Below are positions 24,841 to 37,060 of a stretch of 64,000 nt of DNA, piece after piece. Origin of the DNA: Gossypium raimondii (taxonomy: Eukaryota; Streptophyta; Magnoliopsida; Malvales; Malvaceae); NCBI RefSeq assembly GCF_025698545.1, contig NC_068569.1:11160001-11224000 (forward strand). Reading direction: 5' to 3'. Numbering within the stretch: the stretch's first letter is position 1; the number at the start of each line of letters is the position of its first letter. The notes below the pieces were generated by a model. It worked only from the letters and a program-made list of their open reading frames with translations, was not told where the DNA came from and ran no database searches. The position numbers and the translations under genes were made by a program.

Positions 24841-25979
24841 TCAATCCCAACTCCAATTAATCCGATTTGATTTGATGCATCATTAAATTTAGGTCCAATT
24901 GGTAATCTTGATTAAAATTTTTGTTAAATTTATTTGTAACAAAATAAACAATTGTTGTAATAAATTTTAATTTAAGAAAGATAATAATAATATTAACAAT
25001 TAAACTTAAAATTTATAAAATAAAATAATTAAATTCTTAAAAATAAAAATAAGAAAGATAAATTCCAAATATATAATATAATAAAAACTTGTAATATGTT
25101 TTAACCATTAATTAATCCATCAAAACATAAATTTAAACACTTAAAATATATATTATTATTTGATTTGCATAATGCATAGCACAACCTACGAATAAGAAAA
25201 TTTCATAAAATATTTTATATTTCAACGACGAGAAAGAAGAGGACTAGGGTTAGATAGCACACATCAACCACGAGACTAACTATTGCTTTTGCGGGAGGCG
25301 CCTGATAAAAAAAAACATAAATTAAACTCAAAGAAACAAGTAAAAACCCTAGAAGTACTTTAATTTTATTTAAGAGGGGTTTACCATGGCAATGTTTGTC
25401 TATTCGCTTTGAGTTCTAGAGTTTTATCGAATGAGAGAGGATATAACTTGTGACTAAGAGTTTTTAATGATATATTTTATTAAAAAAATGAAAAGAAAAC
25501 AAGTAAAGGGAAAAGAAAAGAAACAAGAAGAAAAATTTAAGCAATTTTCACTATCATCCGTAACAATAATAAAGATTCTGGTAGCCATCAATAATAAAAT
25601 CGTATTCTCGTCTTTGTTTTTTTTTTTTCATATTGAGAAAGCAAATATTTGAGACCTGATTTCATCAATAAAGAAGTTTATAATGCATCTCTAAAATCAA
25701 TCTATAAAAATAAAACCAAATAAAATTCAACTTCCAATTAATATTAAAGTACGTTAAACTTATTTTAATTTTAATGAATATCTGCTTAATAATAAAATAT
25801 TTATAACAATTTTTTTATCAAATAAATATTATATTTAACTTTTTTCTTGTTTAATGTTGCATGCCATTGCCATACACATAAAATTTACTTGATTATGAAT
25901 AACCCGACTATTAACAGGTAAACCGGATTTGGGTCTGTTTTACCCAATAAATAAATAAATAAACAAATAAATCACAATC
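24841..25979. other. AT-rich intergenic DNA and CCX promoter region
   Basis: No gene seen in most of this stretch. The last few hundred bases should include the promoter of the downstream exchanger. A poly-T run lies at about 25617-25628. Confidence 0.4.
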
Positions 25980-26287
25980 TTGAGAAATTACCGACCAACT
26001 CTCCTTCTCTTCCTGATTTCATTTCTCTCTCTCTCTCTCAACAACGAACTTACCCGTTTAAAAGCCGCCAAAAAAAAATCATCAAATTTCATTTTACATT
26101 TAAATCTTGGGATCTTCGCTTCTTTTTCCTCTCGAAAATCATTAAGTTTGCTGCTTTGGCCATCGGTAAGTGATCGAATCCCTTAATTCAATTTCTCTTC
26201 TTAATTCCACGGCTGGGGTTTCATAGCTCCTTTTGTTGAAAACCCTAGTCTAATTCCACTTTCTAGGAAATTTGGAGTAGTTTCTCA
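25980..26287 (+). promoter_or_regulatory. Probable 5' untranslated region with intron, CCX gene
   Basis: A pyrimidine-rich patch with a (CT)n tract at about 26026-26039 is typical of plant 5' leaders. A donor GGTAAGTG (GT at 26166-26167) and an acceptor TTTCTAG (AG at 26265-26266) define a possible 101-nt leader intron ending 21 nt before the ATG. Predicted only. Confidence 0.45.
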
Positions 26288-28264
26288 ATGAGGAATCATT
26301 GTCTCTATGCTCCGAAAAATCCCAAATTTCGTGGAATTTTCAATGGATTATCTGCTTTGATTCTGATTTTCCTATTCTACACCCGGGTTGATTTCTTAAG
26401 AAACCCTCATATTCGCCAGTCGTCTCGGCTTATTAACCATGTGACTCAAGGACCTGGTTTCACTGATGGGTATGATCATTTTAGTGTTATTCGTAGAAAA
26501 ATTAGTGAACTTGATGCAAATTCATCAACTTTAGCCGATAAGAATGCTCAAGAGAATGATTTGAACGTAAGCTCGAGCAACCCCGCTTTGTGTTATGGAT
26601 TGTTAGATCATATGGGTTTTGCTAATCCATGTGAATTCTTGAAAGCTCATCCCCAATGTTCTTCGGATGGATTCTTTGATTACATTAAGTTTTTCTATTG
26701 TGGTTGCGGAGAATTTAGGATAGCGGGGTATGTGGTATTGGGTGTTTGGCTTGCTGCTTTGTTTTATCTGTTAGGCAACACGGCAGCAGATTACTTTTGT
26801 TGTTCATTGGAGAAGCTTTCACATCTGCTTAGGTTGCCTCCAACTGTTGCTGGGGTTTCACTCCTTCCACTGGGAAATGGGGCACCGGATGTGTTTGCCA
26901 GTATAGCTGCATTTTTGGGGACAGATACAGGTGAAGTGGGTCTTAATAGTGTGTTGGGTGGTGCAGTTTTTGTTACTTGCGTTGTTGTAGGGACTGTCTC
27001 CCTCTGTGTAGCAGAGAAGAGGATCCAGATTGATACACGATGCTTTATTAGAGATATCTGTTTCTTCCTGTTTACACTCATCTCGCTTATGATGATGTTG
27101 ATCATTGGTAAGGTGAGTGTTGCTGGTGCCATTGCATTTGTCATGATATATGTGATATATGCATTTTCTGTGGCTGCAAATGAGCTTTTGAGAAAACATG
27201 CACGGGGGTTGAAACTGGATGTTGTTACACCTTTGCTTCCCGTACATGGAAGTCCATTTTTACAAGGAAGCGAAGAGGAGACGTTTGCTTATAGTTCTCT
27301 GCTTGAAATGGACACAGAAAATGAGCCACCCCAACTCCCTAGTTCCCTTCCACAGTGGATGTGGGCTTCAAATGTTGCCATATATTCAAATAACTTCATG
27401 AAGATCAATTCAGCCGATGAAGAAAGGCCTCCATGGGGTTGGACAGAAAAGGGCATGGAAACTAATGGCTCGTCATTCTCATGTTCCAAGTTAATTTCTC
27501 TCCTCGAGTTGCCACTGACAGTTCCAAGGCGACTAACAATTCCTGTAGTTGAGCAGGAATCATGGTCAAAACCATATGCTGTAGCTAGTGCTTCATTGGC
27601 TCCTGTTCTAATGGCTTTTCTGTGGAATAGCCAGGGTGATGTGGGCTCTCACACTCGAGTTGTTGCATGGTGTATTGGTGTTGCAGTTGGTTGCATTCTT
27701 GGTATCCTTGCACATAAGCATACATTATCTGATCATCCACCTCAGAGGTTTTTAATTCCTTGGGTACTGGGTGGCTTTTTTATGAGCATTGTGTGGTTTT
27801 ATATTATCGCTAATGAGCTTGTTGCTCTATTGGTAACATTTGGTGTAATTTTTGGAATTAATCCATCCATTCTTGGAGTAACTATTCTGGCATGGGGCAA
27901 TTCAATGGGTGATTTGGTTTCAAATGTTGCACTAGCAATGAATGGTGATGATGGCGTGCAGATTGCCTTTTCTGGCTGCTATGCAGGTCCCATGTTCAAC
28001 ACACTTGTTGGCTTGGGTATCTCCATGCTGCTCGGAGCTTGGTCAAAGAGTCCTTCTCCATACTTGATTCCAGTAGATAGCAGCTTGTTCTTTACCATAG
28101 GGTTCCTCATGTCAGGACTAATCTGGGCACTTATAGTTTTGCCTCGGAGCGACATGCGGCCTAGCAAGATTTTAGGAGCAGGTCTTATAATGCTCTATGT
28201 GATATTTCTTTCTCTCAGGTTGAGCAGTGCTGTGGGATTTGTATCAGTTGGTGGTTTGAGTTGA
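26288..28264 (+). CDS. Cation/calcium exchanger, CCX family
   Basis: Intronless 658-residue membrane protein of the CCX branch (CaCA superfamily), close to Arabidopsis CCX3 and CCX4. These exchange cations such as Ca2+, Na+, K+ or Mn2+ for protons or other ions across endomembranes or the plasma membrane. A signal-anchor-like hydrophobic segment lies at about residues 18-32. The two inverted alpha repeats carry the signature motifs GNGAPD (196-201) and GNSMGD (537-542), with [14 protein letters not shown] following the second. Several hydrophobic helices surround each motif, and a hydrophilic central loop (about 300-425) separates the halves. The Cys-rich segment C-Y-G...C-E-F...C-S-S before the first repeat is also typical. 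The start is the only Met in a good position and gives the family's full length. Confidence 0.93.
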   Translation: MRNHCLYAPKNPKFRGIFNGLSALILIFLFYTRVDFLRNPHIRQSSRLINHVTQGPGFTDGYDHFSVIRRKISELDANSSTLADKNAQENDLNVSSSNPALCYGLLDHMGFANPCEFLKAHPQCSSDGFFDYIKFFYCGCGEFRIAGYVVLGVWLAALFYLLGNTAADYFCCSLEKLSHLLRLPPTVAGVSLLPLGNGAPDVFASIAAFLGTDTGEVGLNSVLGGAVFVTCVVVGTVSLCVAEKRIQIDTRCFIRDICFFLFTLISLMMMLIIGKVSVAGAIAFVMIYVIYAFSVAANELLRKHARGLKLDVVTPLLPVHGSPFLQGSEEETFAYSSLLEMDTENEPPQLPSSLPQWMWASNVAIYSNNFMKINSADEERPPWGWTEKGMETNGSSFSCSKLISLLELPLTVPRRLTIPVVEQESWSKPYAVASASLAPVLMAFLWNSQGDVGSHTRVVAWCIGVAVGCILGILAHKHTLSDHPPQRFLIPWVLGGFFMSIVWFYIIANELVALLVTFGVIFGINPSILGVTILAWGNSMGDLVSNVALAMNGDDGVQIAFSGCYAGPMFNTLVGLGISMLLGAWSKSPSPYLIPVDSSLFFTIGFLMSGLIWALIVLPRSDMRPSKILGAGLIMLYVIFLSLRLSSAVGFVSVGGLS

Positions 28265-30409
28265 ATTTTGTTTTGGTTGTAAATAGAAGGACCACGTACT
28301 ACCAACATGTTAGAAAAGATGGTGAGATTGAATCACTTATCAATGTCCCAGTTTCCTACAACCATTGACCGTCATGTTTCTATGGAAGACAAAGGTATTG
28401 TTATATCTCTGGACACAACAACTGCAGGCGAACGCAACAGATGTGAGTCATGTGACCTAGCTGAATTCATCGTGTCCCAGTATTTGCTGGAAAAATCTGT
28501 CATCGAGTTAAAACTGTATTTGATGTTCTAGTAATTGTAGGAAAATGTCCCTCTCCCCCTTCTCTTGAGCTGAGTCATGTTTATTGTTCCCATTGCTCGT
28601 TCTTTCACTTGATAAACCGATTTAATGGTTGTGCAAGGAAAGAGGCAAGATTGTGCTTCAACTAGCCCGTGTAGAGTGAATATATTTACTGATATACTGG
28701 GAGCTGCTCCTCGCATGTATCCTCTGTTGAGAGAGTCAGGTATTTAAGTATTTAGTGCATAAATTTCTTGTAATAGAATGAAAATTGACTGTCTCTCGTA
28801 TTCATAAGCTCCCATCATTCCTTTTCATTCATTTACAGAAAATTAGGCTTAACGGCATAAATAAGAGGTGCAAGATGGAGGACATAAATCCCTGATAATT
28901 ATACCAATATTAGAACGTCATATCCGACAACAAAATACAAGTATCTTCTTGAATAAATGTGCCTAAAGAGGATAACTTCTTGTCGTGCTGTATATTCATT
29001 TGTGTTAAAACTCTGCTTCAGGTTCATATTAGTTAGTTCGTACTATCAAGCATGTATAAGATTCAATTTCGAGTATCTGTAATCTCTTCTTCAAGATTGA
29101 GTCTAGCTCATTTATTGTGGGTGGGCAAACGAAGAAGTCAAAGAAGCTTTCTACGCCCCCTTTAATTGCATCTCAATGAATCAAGCAGCAAAATTTGTTG
29201 GTTTAGTTTGAAAGTAGTTGTTTTTCATTCCTTCATCCTAATGAAACCCTCAACTTTCTGTTTGGTTGATGGAATGGAGGCCCATATTTCAGTTTTATGG
29301 TGACTGGTTATGGAATTGCAATATTAGCTGTTTTATGGTGACTTTGGACCCACAACTGCACAAGTATTATCAACCTTCCCCAACGCCATAACTGCATAAA
29401 AGCGACAGAAGTATGGTCACTGTGTAAAGCACATAGTTAGTTGATAAAGCTATTCCACTATCACAACTGATCTAAATTTCTGGGTTTCTTTTACTAATGA
29501 TAACAATTTATTATGGTTTTAGAACTTACCAACCAACCGGAAAAATATCAGTCTTCTAAGCATCAAAGATGTTGAGAATTAATCGCCTGCTTTCAACGCA
29601 AAACTCAGCACTTCTCTCTATTCGCAGTCGCGGTTAAAACTTTCATTAACTCTGTGATTAACCAAGAGATATTTGCATGATTATAGCCTATCAATTTTAT
29701 TTGTCCTCTTCCCTGTAAAAATCATCCATTATACTTGACATCCCAGAACCTTGCCTTCTGTCATCAAAAAGTTTAAATATATCTTATCCCATTTCTCAAC
29801 CAAATTAATATTTCACTTTTAAAGTTTTTAATTTATCCCTCGTAAATTTTGCAGTTAGAATGAATGACGTGGTTGTTATAAGAAAGATAAAAGTTATAAT
29901 GCTTTTTAAAAAAATTATATTTATAGATATAAGAAATATAAATAAAATAATAATATAAATATTTATAATGAATATTTACTTAATAATAAAATATTTATAA
30001 TTATTTAAAGTGAATTTAAATAGACCATTAAATACAATACGATACATTTAACTTATTTTTTAATCTCAATTCAATATCATTATAATATTTAATATCACTT
30101 TTTTTTTTTTTTACACTAAGTAATGGTTTTTAGAGGCAATATTCATCGTGGACGGACCCACCACGAAATGGTAGCCAATACGGTTAGTACAAAAGAAATC
30201 CATGTCTTACAAGAAACACGGGAAATTGTTTGTAAAGAGAACAAAAATCCCGTTGAAATTTACCAAGTTTTGTCGGCTTGTGTAACGTGGACAATGCTAG
30301 ACTCTACATCCTACTTTTTCTTTACTTTGAGACTGAGCTAGGCTAGTCATTCAATTATACTTATCTCTCCAATTTCCCTGGAAGATAATTAAACTTAAGA
30401 GCAATCCCC
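28265..30409. other. CCX 3' region and SBT1.4 promoter region
   Basis: No further gene supported. The first 500 bases probably contain the CCX 3' untranslated region (small frames at 28307-28531 have no homology that I recognise). An AT-rich tract lies at about 29860-30115, with a T run at 30101-30112. The remainder is expected to include the promoter of the downstream subtilase. Confidence 0.4.
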
Positions 30410-32716
30410 ATGGCTATCTCCTTCTCCTTCTTCCTCTCCCTCCTTTGCATCCCTTTCTCCTCCCCCTCATCAGACGGTCCAGAAAACTTCATCATCCACG
30501 TGTCCAAATCACACAAGCCGCCCCTTTTCTCCTCTCACCATCACTGGTACTCTTCTATCCTCGCTTCCCTCCCTCCTTCCCCTCACCCCATCAAGCTCCT
30601 CTACACCTACGAACGTGTAATCAATGGCTTCTCCGCTCGCCTTACGGCCGCTCAGGCAGATAAGCTCAGGGGACTTCCCGGAATCCTTTCAGTGATTCCG
30701 GACCAGGTTCGTCAGATCCACACTACTCGAACCCCTCACTTTTTAGGCCTTTCCGATGGTGTTGGTCTTTGGCAAAACTCCTATTATGGCGACGGTGTTA
30801 TAATCGGAGTTTTAGATACCGGAATATGGCCGGAACGCCCCAGTTTTACCGACTCCTGGCTGTCTCCTGTTCCTGATACTTGGAAAGGTATATGTGAAAC
30901 AGGACCTGACTTCCCTGCTTCAGCTTGTAACCGGAAGGTAATAGGTGCAAGAGCCTTTTACAAAGGCTACCAGTCACATCTTGGCCATTCAATTGATGAA
31001 ACGAAAGAATCCACGTCTCCACGAGACACTGAAGGTCATGGCACGCATACTGCCTCAACTGCTGCTGGATCTGTGGTTTCTAACGCCAGCCTTTTCGGAT
31101 TTGCTCGCGGGGAGGCTCGTGGTATGGCTTCCAAAGCTAGGATCGCTGCTTACAAAATCTGTTGGAGTTTCGGTTGTTTTGATTCCGATATACTAGCGGC
31201 TATGGACCAAGCAACTGCAGATGGTGTTGATGTGATTTCTTTATCTGTGGGAGCCACTGGATATGCTCCTCAGTATGACCATGATTCTATTGCAATTGGG
31301 GCTTTTGGTGCCGCTGCTCATGGTATTGTTGTTTCATGTTCTGCTGGGAATTCCGGTCCTGGAACGTACACTGCTGTTAACATTGCGCCTTGGATCATAA
31401 CAGTAGGGGCTTCCACGATTGACCGGGAATTTCCAGCAGATGTGGTTCTCGGTGATGGTAGGATTTTCGGTGGGGTTTCGTTGTACTATGGTCCCCCTTT
31501 GCCTGATTTCAAGCTTCGTTTGGTTTATGCTGGTGATGCTGGAAACAGGTATTGCTATATGGGGGGTATAAGTCCATCAAAGGTCCAAGGCAAAATGGTT
31601 CTTTGTGACAGGGGAGGGAACGCTAGAGTTGAGAAAGGAGCTGCGGTGAAGCTTGCTGGTGGGCTAGGAATGATACAGGCAAACACTGCTGAGAGTGGTG
31701 AAGAACTCATAGCCGATGCTCATCTTGTACCGGCCACCATGGTCGGCGAGATAGCAGGTAATAAGATCCGGGAGTACGTCAAAAAAAGTCCGTTTCCAAC
31801 AGCTACAATTTTGTTCCGTGGTACAGTGGTTGGCCCTTCACCACCAGCCCCAAAGGTTGCCGCATTTTCGAGCCGCGGTCCAAACCATTTGACTCCGGAA
31901 ATTCTCAAGCCCGATGTCATTGCCCCTGGTGTTAATATCTTGGCAGGATGGACTGGCTTCGCTGCACCAACAGATTTGGACATCGATCCAAGAAGAGTTG
32001 ATTTCAACATAATTTCAGGTACTTCAATGTCATGCCCTCATGTAAGTGGATTGGCTGCTTTGCTTAAAAAGGCATACCCCAAATGGTCACCAGCTGCCAT
32101 AAAATCTGCCTTGATGACAACCGCTTACACTTTAGATAACTCGGGAAGTACCATTAAGGATCTTGCAACCGGAGAAGAATCATCACCTTTTGGTCATGGA
32201 GCCGGCCATGTCGACCCCAACCGAGCTCTTAATCCGGGATTGGTGTATGATATCGACAACGACGACTACATTGCATTCCTTTGCTCCATCGGCTACGACT
32301 TAAACAGGATTGCGGTATTTGTGAGAGGACCTACTGGTTCAGATATATGTGAAGGGAAATTGGCTACACCGGGAGACCTTAATTACCCATCATTCTCTGT
32401 TGTTTTTTATTCGAATGATCATGTAGTTAAGTATAAAAGGACTGTGAAGAATGTCGGAACCTCAGTCGATGTTGTTTATACAGCGAAAGTGAATGCTCCA
32501 GCTGGTGTTGAAATCAATGTTTCCCCATGTAAGCTTGAATTCAGCGGTGAAAACAAAACACTGAGCTATGAGATCACATTTGCAAGTGATGGCTTGGGGT
32601 TGCATGCTGTTGATTCCTTGCAAGCATTCGGGTCGATCGAGTGGAGTGACGGAGTTCATCTCGTGAGGAGTCCGATTGCTGTTAGGTGGGCTCAGGGACT
32701 CAAGGATTCCATTTGA
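30410..32716 (+). CDS. SBT1.4: Subtilisin-like serine protease, SBT1.4 type
   Basis: Intronless 768-residue subtilase (MEROPS S8). Subtilases of this group are secreted and process proteins in the apoplast. Order of parts: a signal peptide (about 1-20), an inhibitor I9 prodomain (about 25-105, ending near IHTTRTPHFLGL), a catalytic domain with Asp136 (GVLDTGIW), His210 (DTEGHGTHTAS), the oxyanion Asn314 (AGNSGP) and Ser539 (GTSMSCPHVSG), a PA domain between His and Ser (about 370-455), and a C-terminal fibronectin III-like domain. All catalytic residues are present. Stretches such as FNIISGTSMSCPHVSGLAAL and SRGPNHLTPEILKPDVIAPG agree with Arabidopsis SBT1.4 (At3g14067) as remembered. The ATG at 30410 is chosen because it starts the signal peptide. 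Confidence 0.95.
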   Translation: MAISFSFFLSLLCIPFSSPSSDGPENFIIHVSKSHKPPLFSSHHHWYSSILASLPPSPHPIKLLYTYERVINGFSARLTAAQADKLRGLPGILSVIPDQVRQIHTTRTPHFLGLSDGVGLWQNSYYGDGVIIGVLDTGIWPERPSFTDSWLSPVPDTWKGICETGPDFPASACNRKVIGARAFYKGYQSHLGHSIDETKESTSPRDTEGHGTHTASTAAGSVVSNASLFGFARGEARGMASKARIAAYKICWSFGCFDSDILAAMDQATADGVDVISLSVGATGYAPQYDHDSIAIGAFGAAAHGIVVSCSAGNSGPGTYTAVNIAPWIITVGASTIDREFPADVVLGDGRIFGGVSLYYGPPLPDFKLRLVYAGDAGNRYCYMGGISPSKVQGKMVLCDRGGNARVEKGAAVKLAGGLGMIQANTAESGEELIADAHLVPATMVGEIAGNKIREYVKKSPFPTATILFRGTVVGPSPPAPKVAAFSSRGPNHLTPEILKPDVIAPGVNILAGWTGFAAPTDLDIDPRRVDFNIISGTSMSCPHVSGLAALLKKAYPKWSPAAIKSALMTTAYTLDNSGSTIKDLATGEESSPFGHGAGHVDPNRALNPGLVYDIDNDDYIAFLCSIGYDLNRIAVFVRGPTGSDICEGKLATPGDLNYPSFSVVFYSNDHVVKYKRTVKNVGTSVDVVYTAKVNAPAGVEINVSPCKLEFSGENKTLSYEITFASDGLGLHAVDSLQAFGSIEWSDGVHLVRSPIAVRWAQGLKDSI

Positions 32717-33007
32717 TTTGCGGATTCGGTCGGAGATGGTGTAAATAAAGTAGGAATGCCCCTTGTCTACCGTAGCTTAAACGAGGAGGCGCCTGTACCT
32801 TTTTTATCAATATGCATTGGCAATTTTATCCTCATAGATCCATGGTTGTAATGTTGATAATTTATCCAAGGACCATTCTGAAATGAAAATCTTAAGTTAT
32901 TTATTGCCAAGTTTTTCCACCATTAAAAATGGGATTCATTTTTTAGAGTATAGGAGATGTCACAGCTCAATCATTCATCCACAACCACTTATTACATTTG
33001 AGATGTT
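32717..33007. other. SBT1.4 3' region
   Basis: Presumably the 3' untranslated region and downstream spacer. No other feature seen. Confidence 0.4.
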
Positions 33008-33494
33008 TCTAATATGGCTTTATAATAAAAACAATAAATCTTTAACTCAAAATGACATCAATCTCTATTAGTAAAATAAATTAATTAATATTCAAAATAA
33101 TTTGAGTATATTTTATTCTTATTTGATTTAAACCTGTATAAAATGAGCATTAAATAATTGTTTAAAGTTTTGAAGGGTATAAATAATATTAAATAAGAGC
33201 TACATAAAAACGTGATCAAATTTGTCTAATTGACTGAACCATTTAATTTGAGAAAAAGAAGCAACTTGAAAACATAATCTAACCTAACTACTTATACCAA
33301 AAAATGGTTTGGGGATTATGATTTTAAAATTTACAGGTAAATGTGTTGTACTTCCCATTTTCAAGGTCAGGAACAAGCTATTTATAGTCATATGTAAGCT
33401 TCTGTTAATAAAGACGCTTTGGCCGAGTGGTTAAGGCGTGTGCCTGCTAAGTACATGGGGTTTCCCCGCGAGAGTTCGAATCTCTCAGGCGTCG
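33008..33494. repeat. Segmental duplication, block A copy 1 (with tRNA)
   Basis: Begins near GGCTTTATAATAAAA and ends with the tRNA-Ser gene. It matches 35285-35765 along its length with many substitutions and small indels outside the tRNA. Distinctive shared strings are TTTGAAGGGTATAAATAAT and TTTGTCTAATTGACTGAACC. Confidence 0.85.
33413..33494 (+). tRNA. tRNA-Ser (anticodon GCT), copy 1
   Basis: An 82-nt type II tRNA. The acceptor stem GACGCTT pairs with AGGCGTC. The A box is TGGCCGAGTGG. The anticodon stem TGTGC/GTACA closes the seven-base loop CTGCTAA, with anticodon GCT (reads AGC/AGT). The long variable arm GGGG-TTT-CCCC is typical of serine tRNAs. The T arm is GAGAG-TTCGAAT-CTCTC and includes the B box. 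A TTTT terminator for RNA polymerase III follows. No intron. Confidence 0.97.
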
Positions 33495-34854
33495 GTTTTC
33501 TTCTCTTTTTATATCCCATCCTCAGAAGGCGTCGCTTTCTCTTTGGACTGTTGTTAATTGCGCAAAATTGAAGGCATAACTATACAATGGTAGTTATGTG
33601 GGTGAAAATAAATTAATTGACGAAATAGAGAAAGTAATTACGTAATATAAAAGTATTTTTCATTTATTAAAATCTCTTAGTTTTTTTATTATTGTGATTT
33701 TAGTTTAAATTTTAATGTAATTTTACTGATGTAGGGATGTCAACACAAGTAGCCTTTTTATATTGATATTGATAATGAAAACTACAATATTAATGAAGTG
33801 AAAATTTGAATGGTTGCTTGCAGGTGGTTGGGGTTTGGAAAAGCATTGTGAAAAACGTTGGACGGGATGCAGATCAGATAGCACATAGTTTTGGTTAAGA
33901 AAGTTTGAAAACGGAGACTAACAGCTATTGGATGAAGGAAGTAGCCAAAATTTTTAGTTTGTTGCCCACATGAAGTATATGGGATTTAAGTGACATACGT
34001 ATCACGCACTGTGACATCACTAATTATATTTAATTTTAATCTTTTGAAATTAATAATGGTATGCAAATTTGAATCAGCTTTAACTCCACACTTGAAAGGT
34101 TAATATCACAACTCTTGCTTTTAAAGAGGTTGAGGTGCATCCAGTTTAATATTGATTTCTTAATTGTCAATCATGTTGGCCAAATTCTAGTTAGTCCATT
34201 TAATTGGTTTAAATTAATATGGTCGTTAAATTATTCAATTTAATATTTATAATATTAAAACTATTTGTAACTTTAATTGATGAGAACTTTGCGTCAAAAA
34301 ACCGATCAATTACACTCGGGAAACTGCACACTTGACTTCTGTTTAATATAGAAGATACACTGTGCCCTCTTTTTAACTTCCTGTTATCTGTGCAAAGACA
34401 GAACTTCAATACGAGAACATGAAACATCAGGCACCCAACTTAACAGATCAAGTAAAAAAATATTTTTTAAAAATAGAGTATGCATACCCAGTGGGCAAAC
34501 TTGGCGAGTTTTCGGCCATCTGCTAATACAGTGAAAGTGGAAGGCGTGATTACAGACACCTATGCCAACACAAAGTTATGAAGCAGGTTCAAATCTATTG
34601 TGTGAGACAGATTGATCTAAGTTGAACAAGAAATTGTTGACGTGATAGGATAAACAACCACAACCCTGCAAGCTCGAGTCATTAAAACTTCAAGCTGCTC
34701 TGCATGATTTGTTTAGTTTCGTAAAACAATATCAAGTTTATCTACAATCTCAATATCACCATCAATACCTGCACTGAACCAACAAGTAAGAGGCTAGATC
34801 TACGTTACTAACACACGATGTAGAATAAGTAAAGTATAATTAATAATATAAGTT
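33495..34854. other. Intergenic DNA inside the duplication
   Basis: No gene seen. This 1.36 kb separates the tRNA block from block B in the left copy. In the right copy the equivalent spacer is only about 220 bp. Confidence 0.4.
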
Positions 34855-35275
34855 ATATTGAAGAGAAACAAAGCTTTGGTTCCGTCTTGCTAATGTTTTC
34901 GACTTCAATTTTAGGTTTCGAATCAAAATAAATAGATGACGAACAGCAAGCATGAAAACTACTGATTAAATCAGTACAAAGGGTTTTTTAAAGGGAAAAT
35001 CCGATACCCCATGCAACAGTGCACTCCTCGCTTGTGGCACTGGCTTGATTAGCTTGACATTTAATGTCTAATCAAAGCATATTTTAAAAGAAAATTAATA
35101 AACAAAAAGATCCATTATATGATTATTACAAATTGTGCAATTATCAACCACAATATCTGTGCACCCAAAAAAATAAAGATGAAGAAGAGAAACTAGACTA
35201 CAAACCCCATGTCTAGAGAGCGACAGCGCTATTCTTTATCTCAAATTGTTTGGATTTCTTGTTACTCACAGATGA
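34855..35275. repeat. Segmental duplication, block B copy 1
   Basis: Matches 35985-36510 in the same orientation. Shared strings include CAAAGCTTTGGTTCC, TTTCGAATCAAAATAAATA and GCACTCCTCGCTTGTG. Non-coding as far as I can see. Confidence 0.8.
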
Positions 35276-35284
35276 AGCTGCATT

Positions 35285-35765
35285 GGAGGCTTTATAATAA
35301 AAAGTGAATAAATCTTTAACTCAAAAATAACATCAATCTCTATTAATAGAACAAACAAATTAATATTTAAAATGATTTGAGTGATATTTTATTCTTATTT
35401 AATTTAAAACTGTATAAAATCAGCACTAAATAATTAGTTCAAGTTTTGAAGGGTATAAATAATAATAAATAAGAGCTACCTAAAAACCTTATCAAATTTG
35501 TCTAATTGACTGAACCATATAATTTGAGAAAATGAAGCAACTTGAAAACATAATCTAACCTAACAAAAAATGATTTGGGGATTATGATTTTAAAATTTAT
35601 AGGCAAACGTGTTGTACTTCACATTTTCACGGATTTTCCAGGAATAAACCATTTAAATTTATAGATAAGCTCCCATCAACAATGACGCTTTGGCCGAGTG
35701 GTTAAGGCGTGTGCCTGCTAAGTACATGGGGTTTCCCCGCGAGAGTTCGAATCTCTCAGGCGTCG
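35285..35765. repeat. Segmental duplication, block A copy 2 (with tRNA)
   Basis: Second copy of the block at 33008-33494. The offset is about 2.27 kb. Flank sequence is clearly diverged from copy 1, while the tRNA portion is not. Confidence 0.85.
35684..35765 (+). tRNA. tRNA-Ser (anticodon GCT), copy 2
   Basis: Identical to the tRNA at 33413-33494 at all 82 positions, with the same A and B boxes, variable arm and GCT anticodon. It is followed by a TTTGTTTTTA tract that can serve as the polymerase III terminator. Lies in a segmental duplication with the first copy, same strand. Confidence 0.97.
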
Positions 35766-35984
35766 TTTGTTTTTATTTAATTTTAATTTTTATGGGTAAA
35801 CTATAAAAATAGTCACTTTTGTTTACCTCAAATTACATTTTAGTCATTTTTGTTTGAAATATTACGTTTTAGTCACTTACGTTATCGTTTTGTTACGAAG
35901 TGATCACTCTACTATTAAGCTTTATTACCTCCCTAACGGTGGGCTTACGTGGCAATCCAAGTAAATTTTAAATGTTAACTTAAA
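35766..35984. repeat. Possible transposon-derived spacer
   Basis: Begins near GGGTAAACTATAAAAATAG and contains several variants of TTTTAGTCACTT. This resembles common AT-rich MITE-like plant repeats, but no second terminal repeat is visible, so the call is weak. Confidence 0.3.
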
Positions 35985-36510
35985 GAGCAACAAAGCTTTG
36001 GTTCCAACTTGCTACTATTTTTTGCTTCAATTTTGGGTTTCGAATCAAAATAAATAAATAACGAACAACAAGCACGAAAGCTATTGATCATATTTGTATA
36101 AAGGATTTCCGAATGAGAAATTTTTGATACCCCATAAAACAATGCACTCCTCGCTTGTGACACTAGCTTGATTGACTTGGCATTTAATAGCTAATTAAGA
36201 AAAACATACACGTGGTTTAAAAATCAACCCATATTTTAAAAAATAATAATAAACAAAAAGAGACTAACAAAAATACTTACAAAAATCCATGATATAGTTC
36301 CTACAAATTGCGCAGTTATCAACCACAATATATATGCACTAAAACCAAACAATATAATGTTAAACTTCTCCCGCACCAAAAAAATAAAGATGAAGAAGAG
36401 AAATTAGAGTAGAATCCATGAATGTAATGGTTACAAACCCCATGCCCAAAGAACGACAATGCTCCACTTGTTTACCTCAAATCGTTTAGATTTTTTGTTA
36501 CCCGCTTAAT
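35985..36510. repeat. Segmental duplication, block B copy 2
   Basis: Second copy of block 34855-35275, with extra inserted sequence. Together with the A blocks it gives the order A1-spacer-B1-A2-spacer-B2, a direct segmental duplication. Confidence 0.8.
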
Positions 36511-37051
36511 TGTGTAGGAGCATTGACGTAAAAGCAATGCCTCCATTTAGTCACAATATTATTAGTATCAAGAAATAAAAAGCTCTTGGAAAAAAGTTGT
36601 TGTCTTCGGCTCCCACACCGCGTCTCTGTATCTATATATTATCGTCTAATTAGTATGATAGTAGAGAAAATTCTTAAGAATACTGCATATATATAGCCAA
36701 ACTGTGTTAGCAAAGGTGGAGCAGACAAGAGTTGGTTTATTTTATTTTTAATTTTTGTAAGCATATATTTTATTTTTATTTATTCTTAAATTTGAATTGT
36801 AAATATATAATTACGGAACGATTGGTATGTTATAGGATTGAATTTTTTAGTAAACTACTTGAAATCAATTGAACCAAGACAAAAAATTGATTGATGATTG
36901 AACCGATTTTATTTTATTTTGATTTTAAAATTTTTAATAATTTATTTATAATCGAACCGATTAAATCGATAAACGTTGGTCTGACCTGTTCGGCCACAAA
37001 TCTAGTTTTTAAAACCATGGATTTAGTTAAATTACATCATATTTTTAGGAG
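36511..37051. other. Intergenic DNA with AACCGATT-type repeat
   Basis: No gene. At about 36850-37015 are repeated motifs ATTGAACC, GAACCGATT and AAATCGATAAA, similar in type to 38690-38945 and to the foldback arms near 58430 and 60660-60920. Probably fragments of one transposon family. Confidence 0.35.
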
Positions 37052-37060
37052 AAAATGAAA

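Noticed and set aside
26791-27247. Minus-strand frames inside the CCX gene
   Set aside because: Shadows of the strongly supported plus-strand exchanger.
28307-28531. 74-residue frame after the CCX stop codon
   Set aside because: Located in the presumed 3' untranslated region; no motif and no independent promoter visible.
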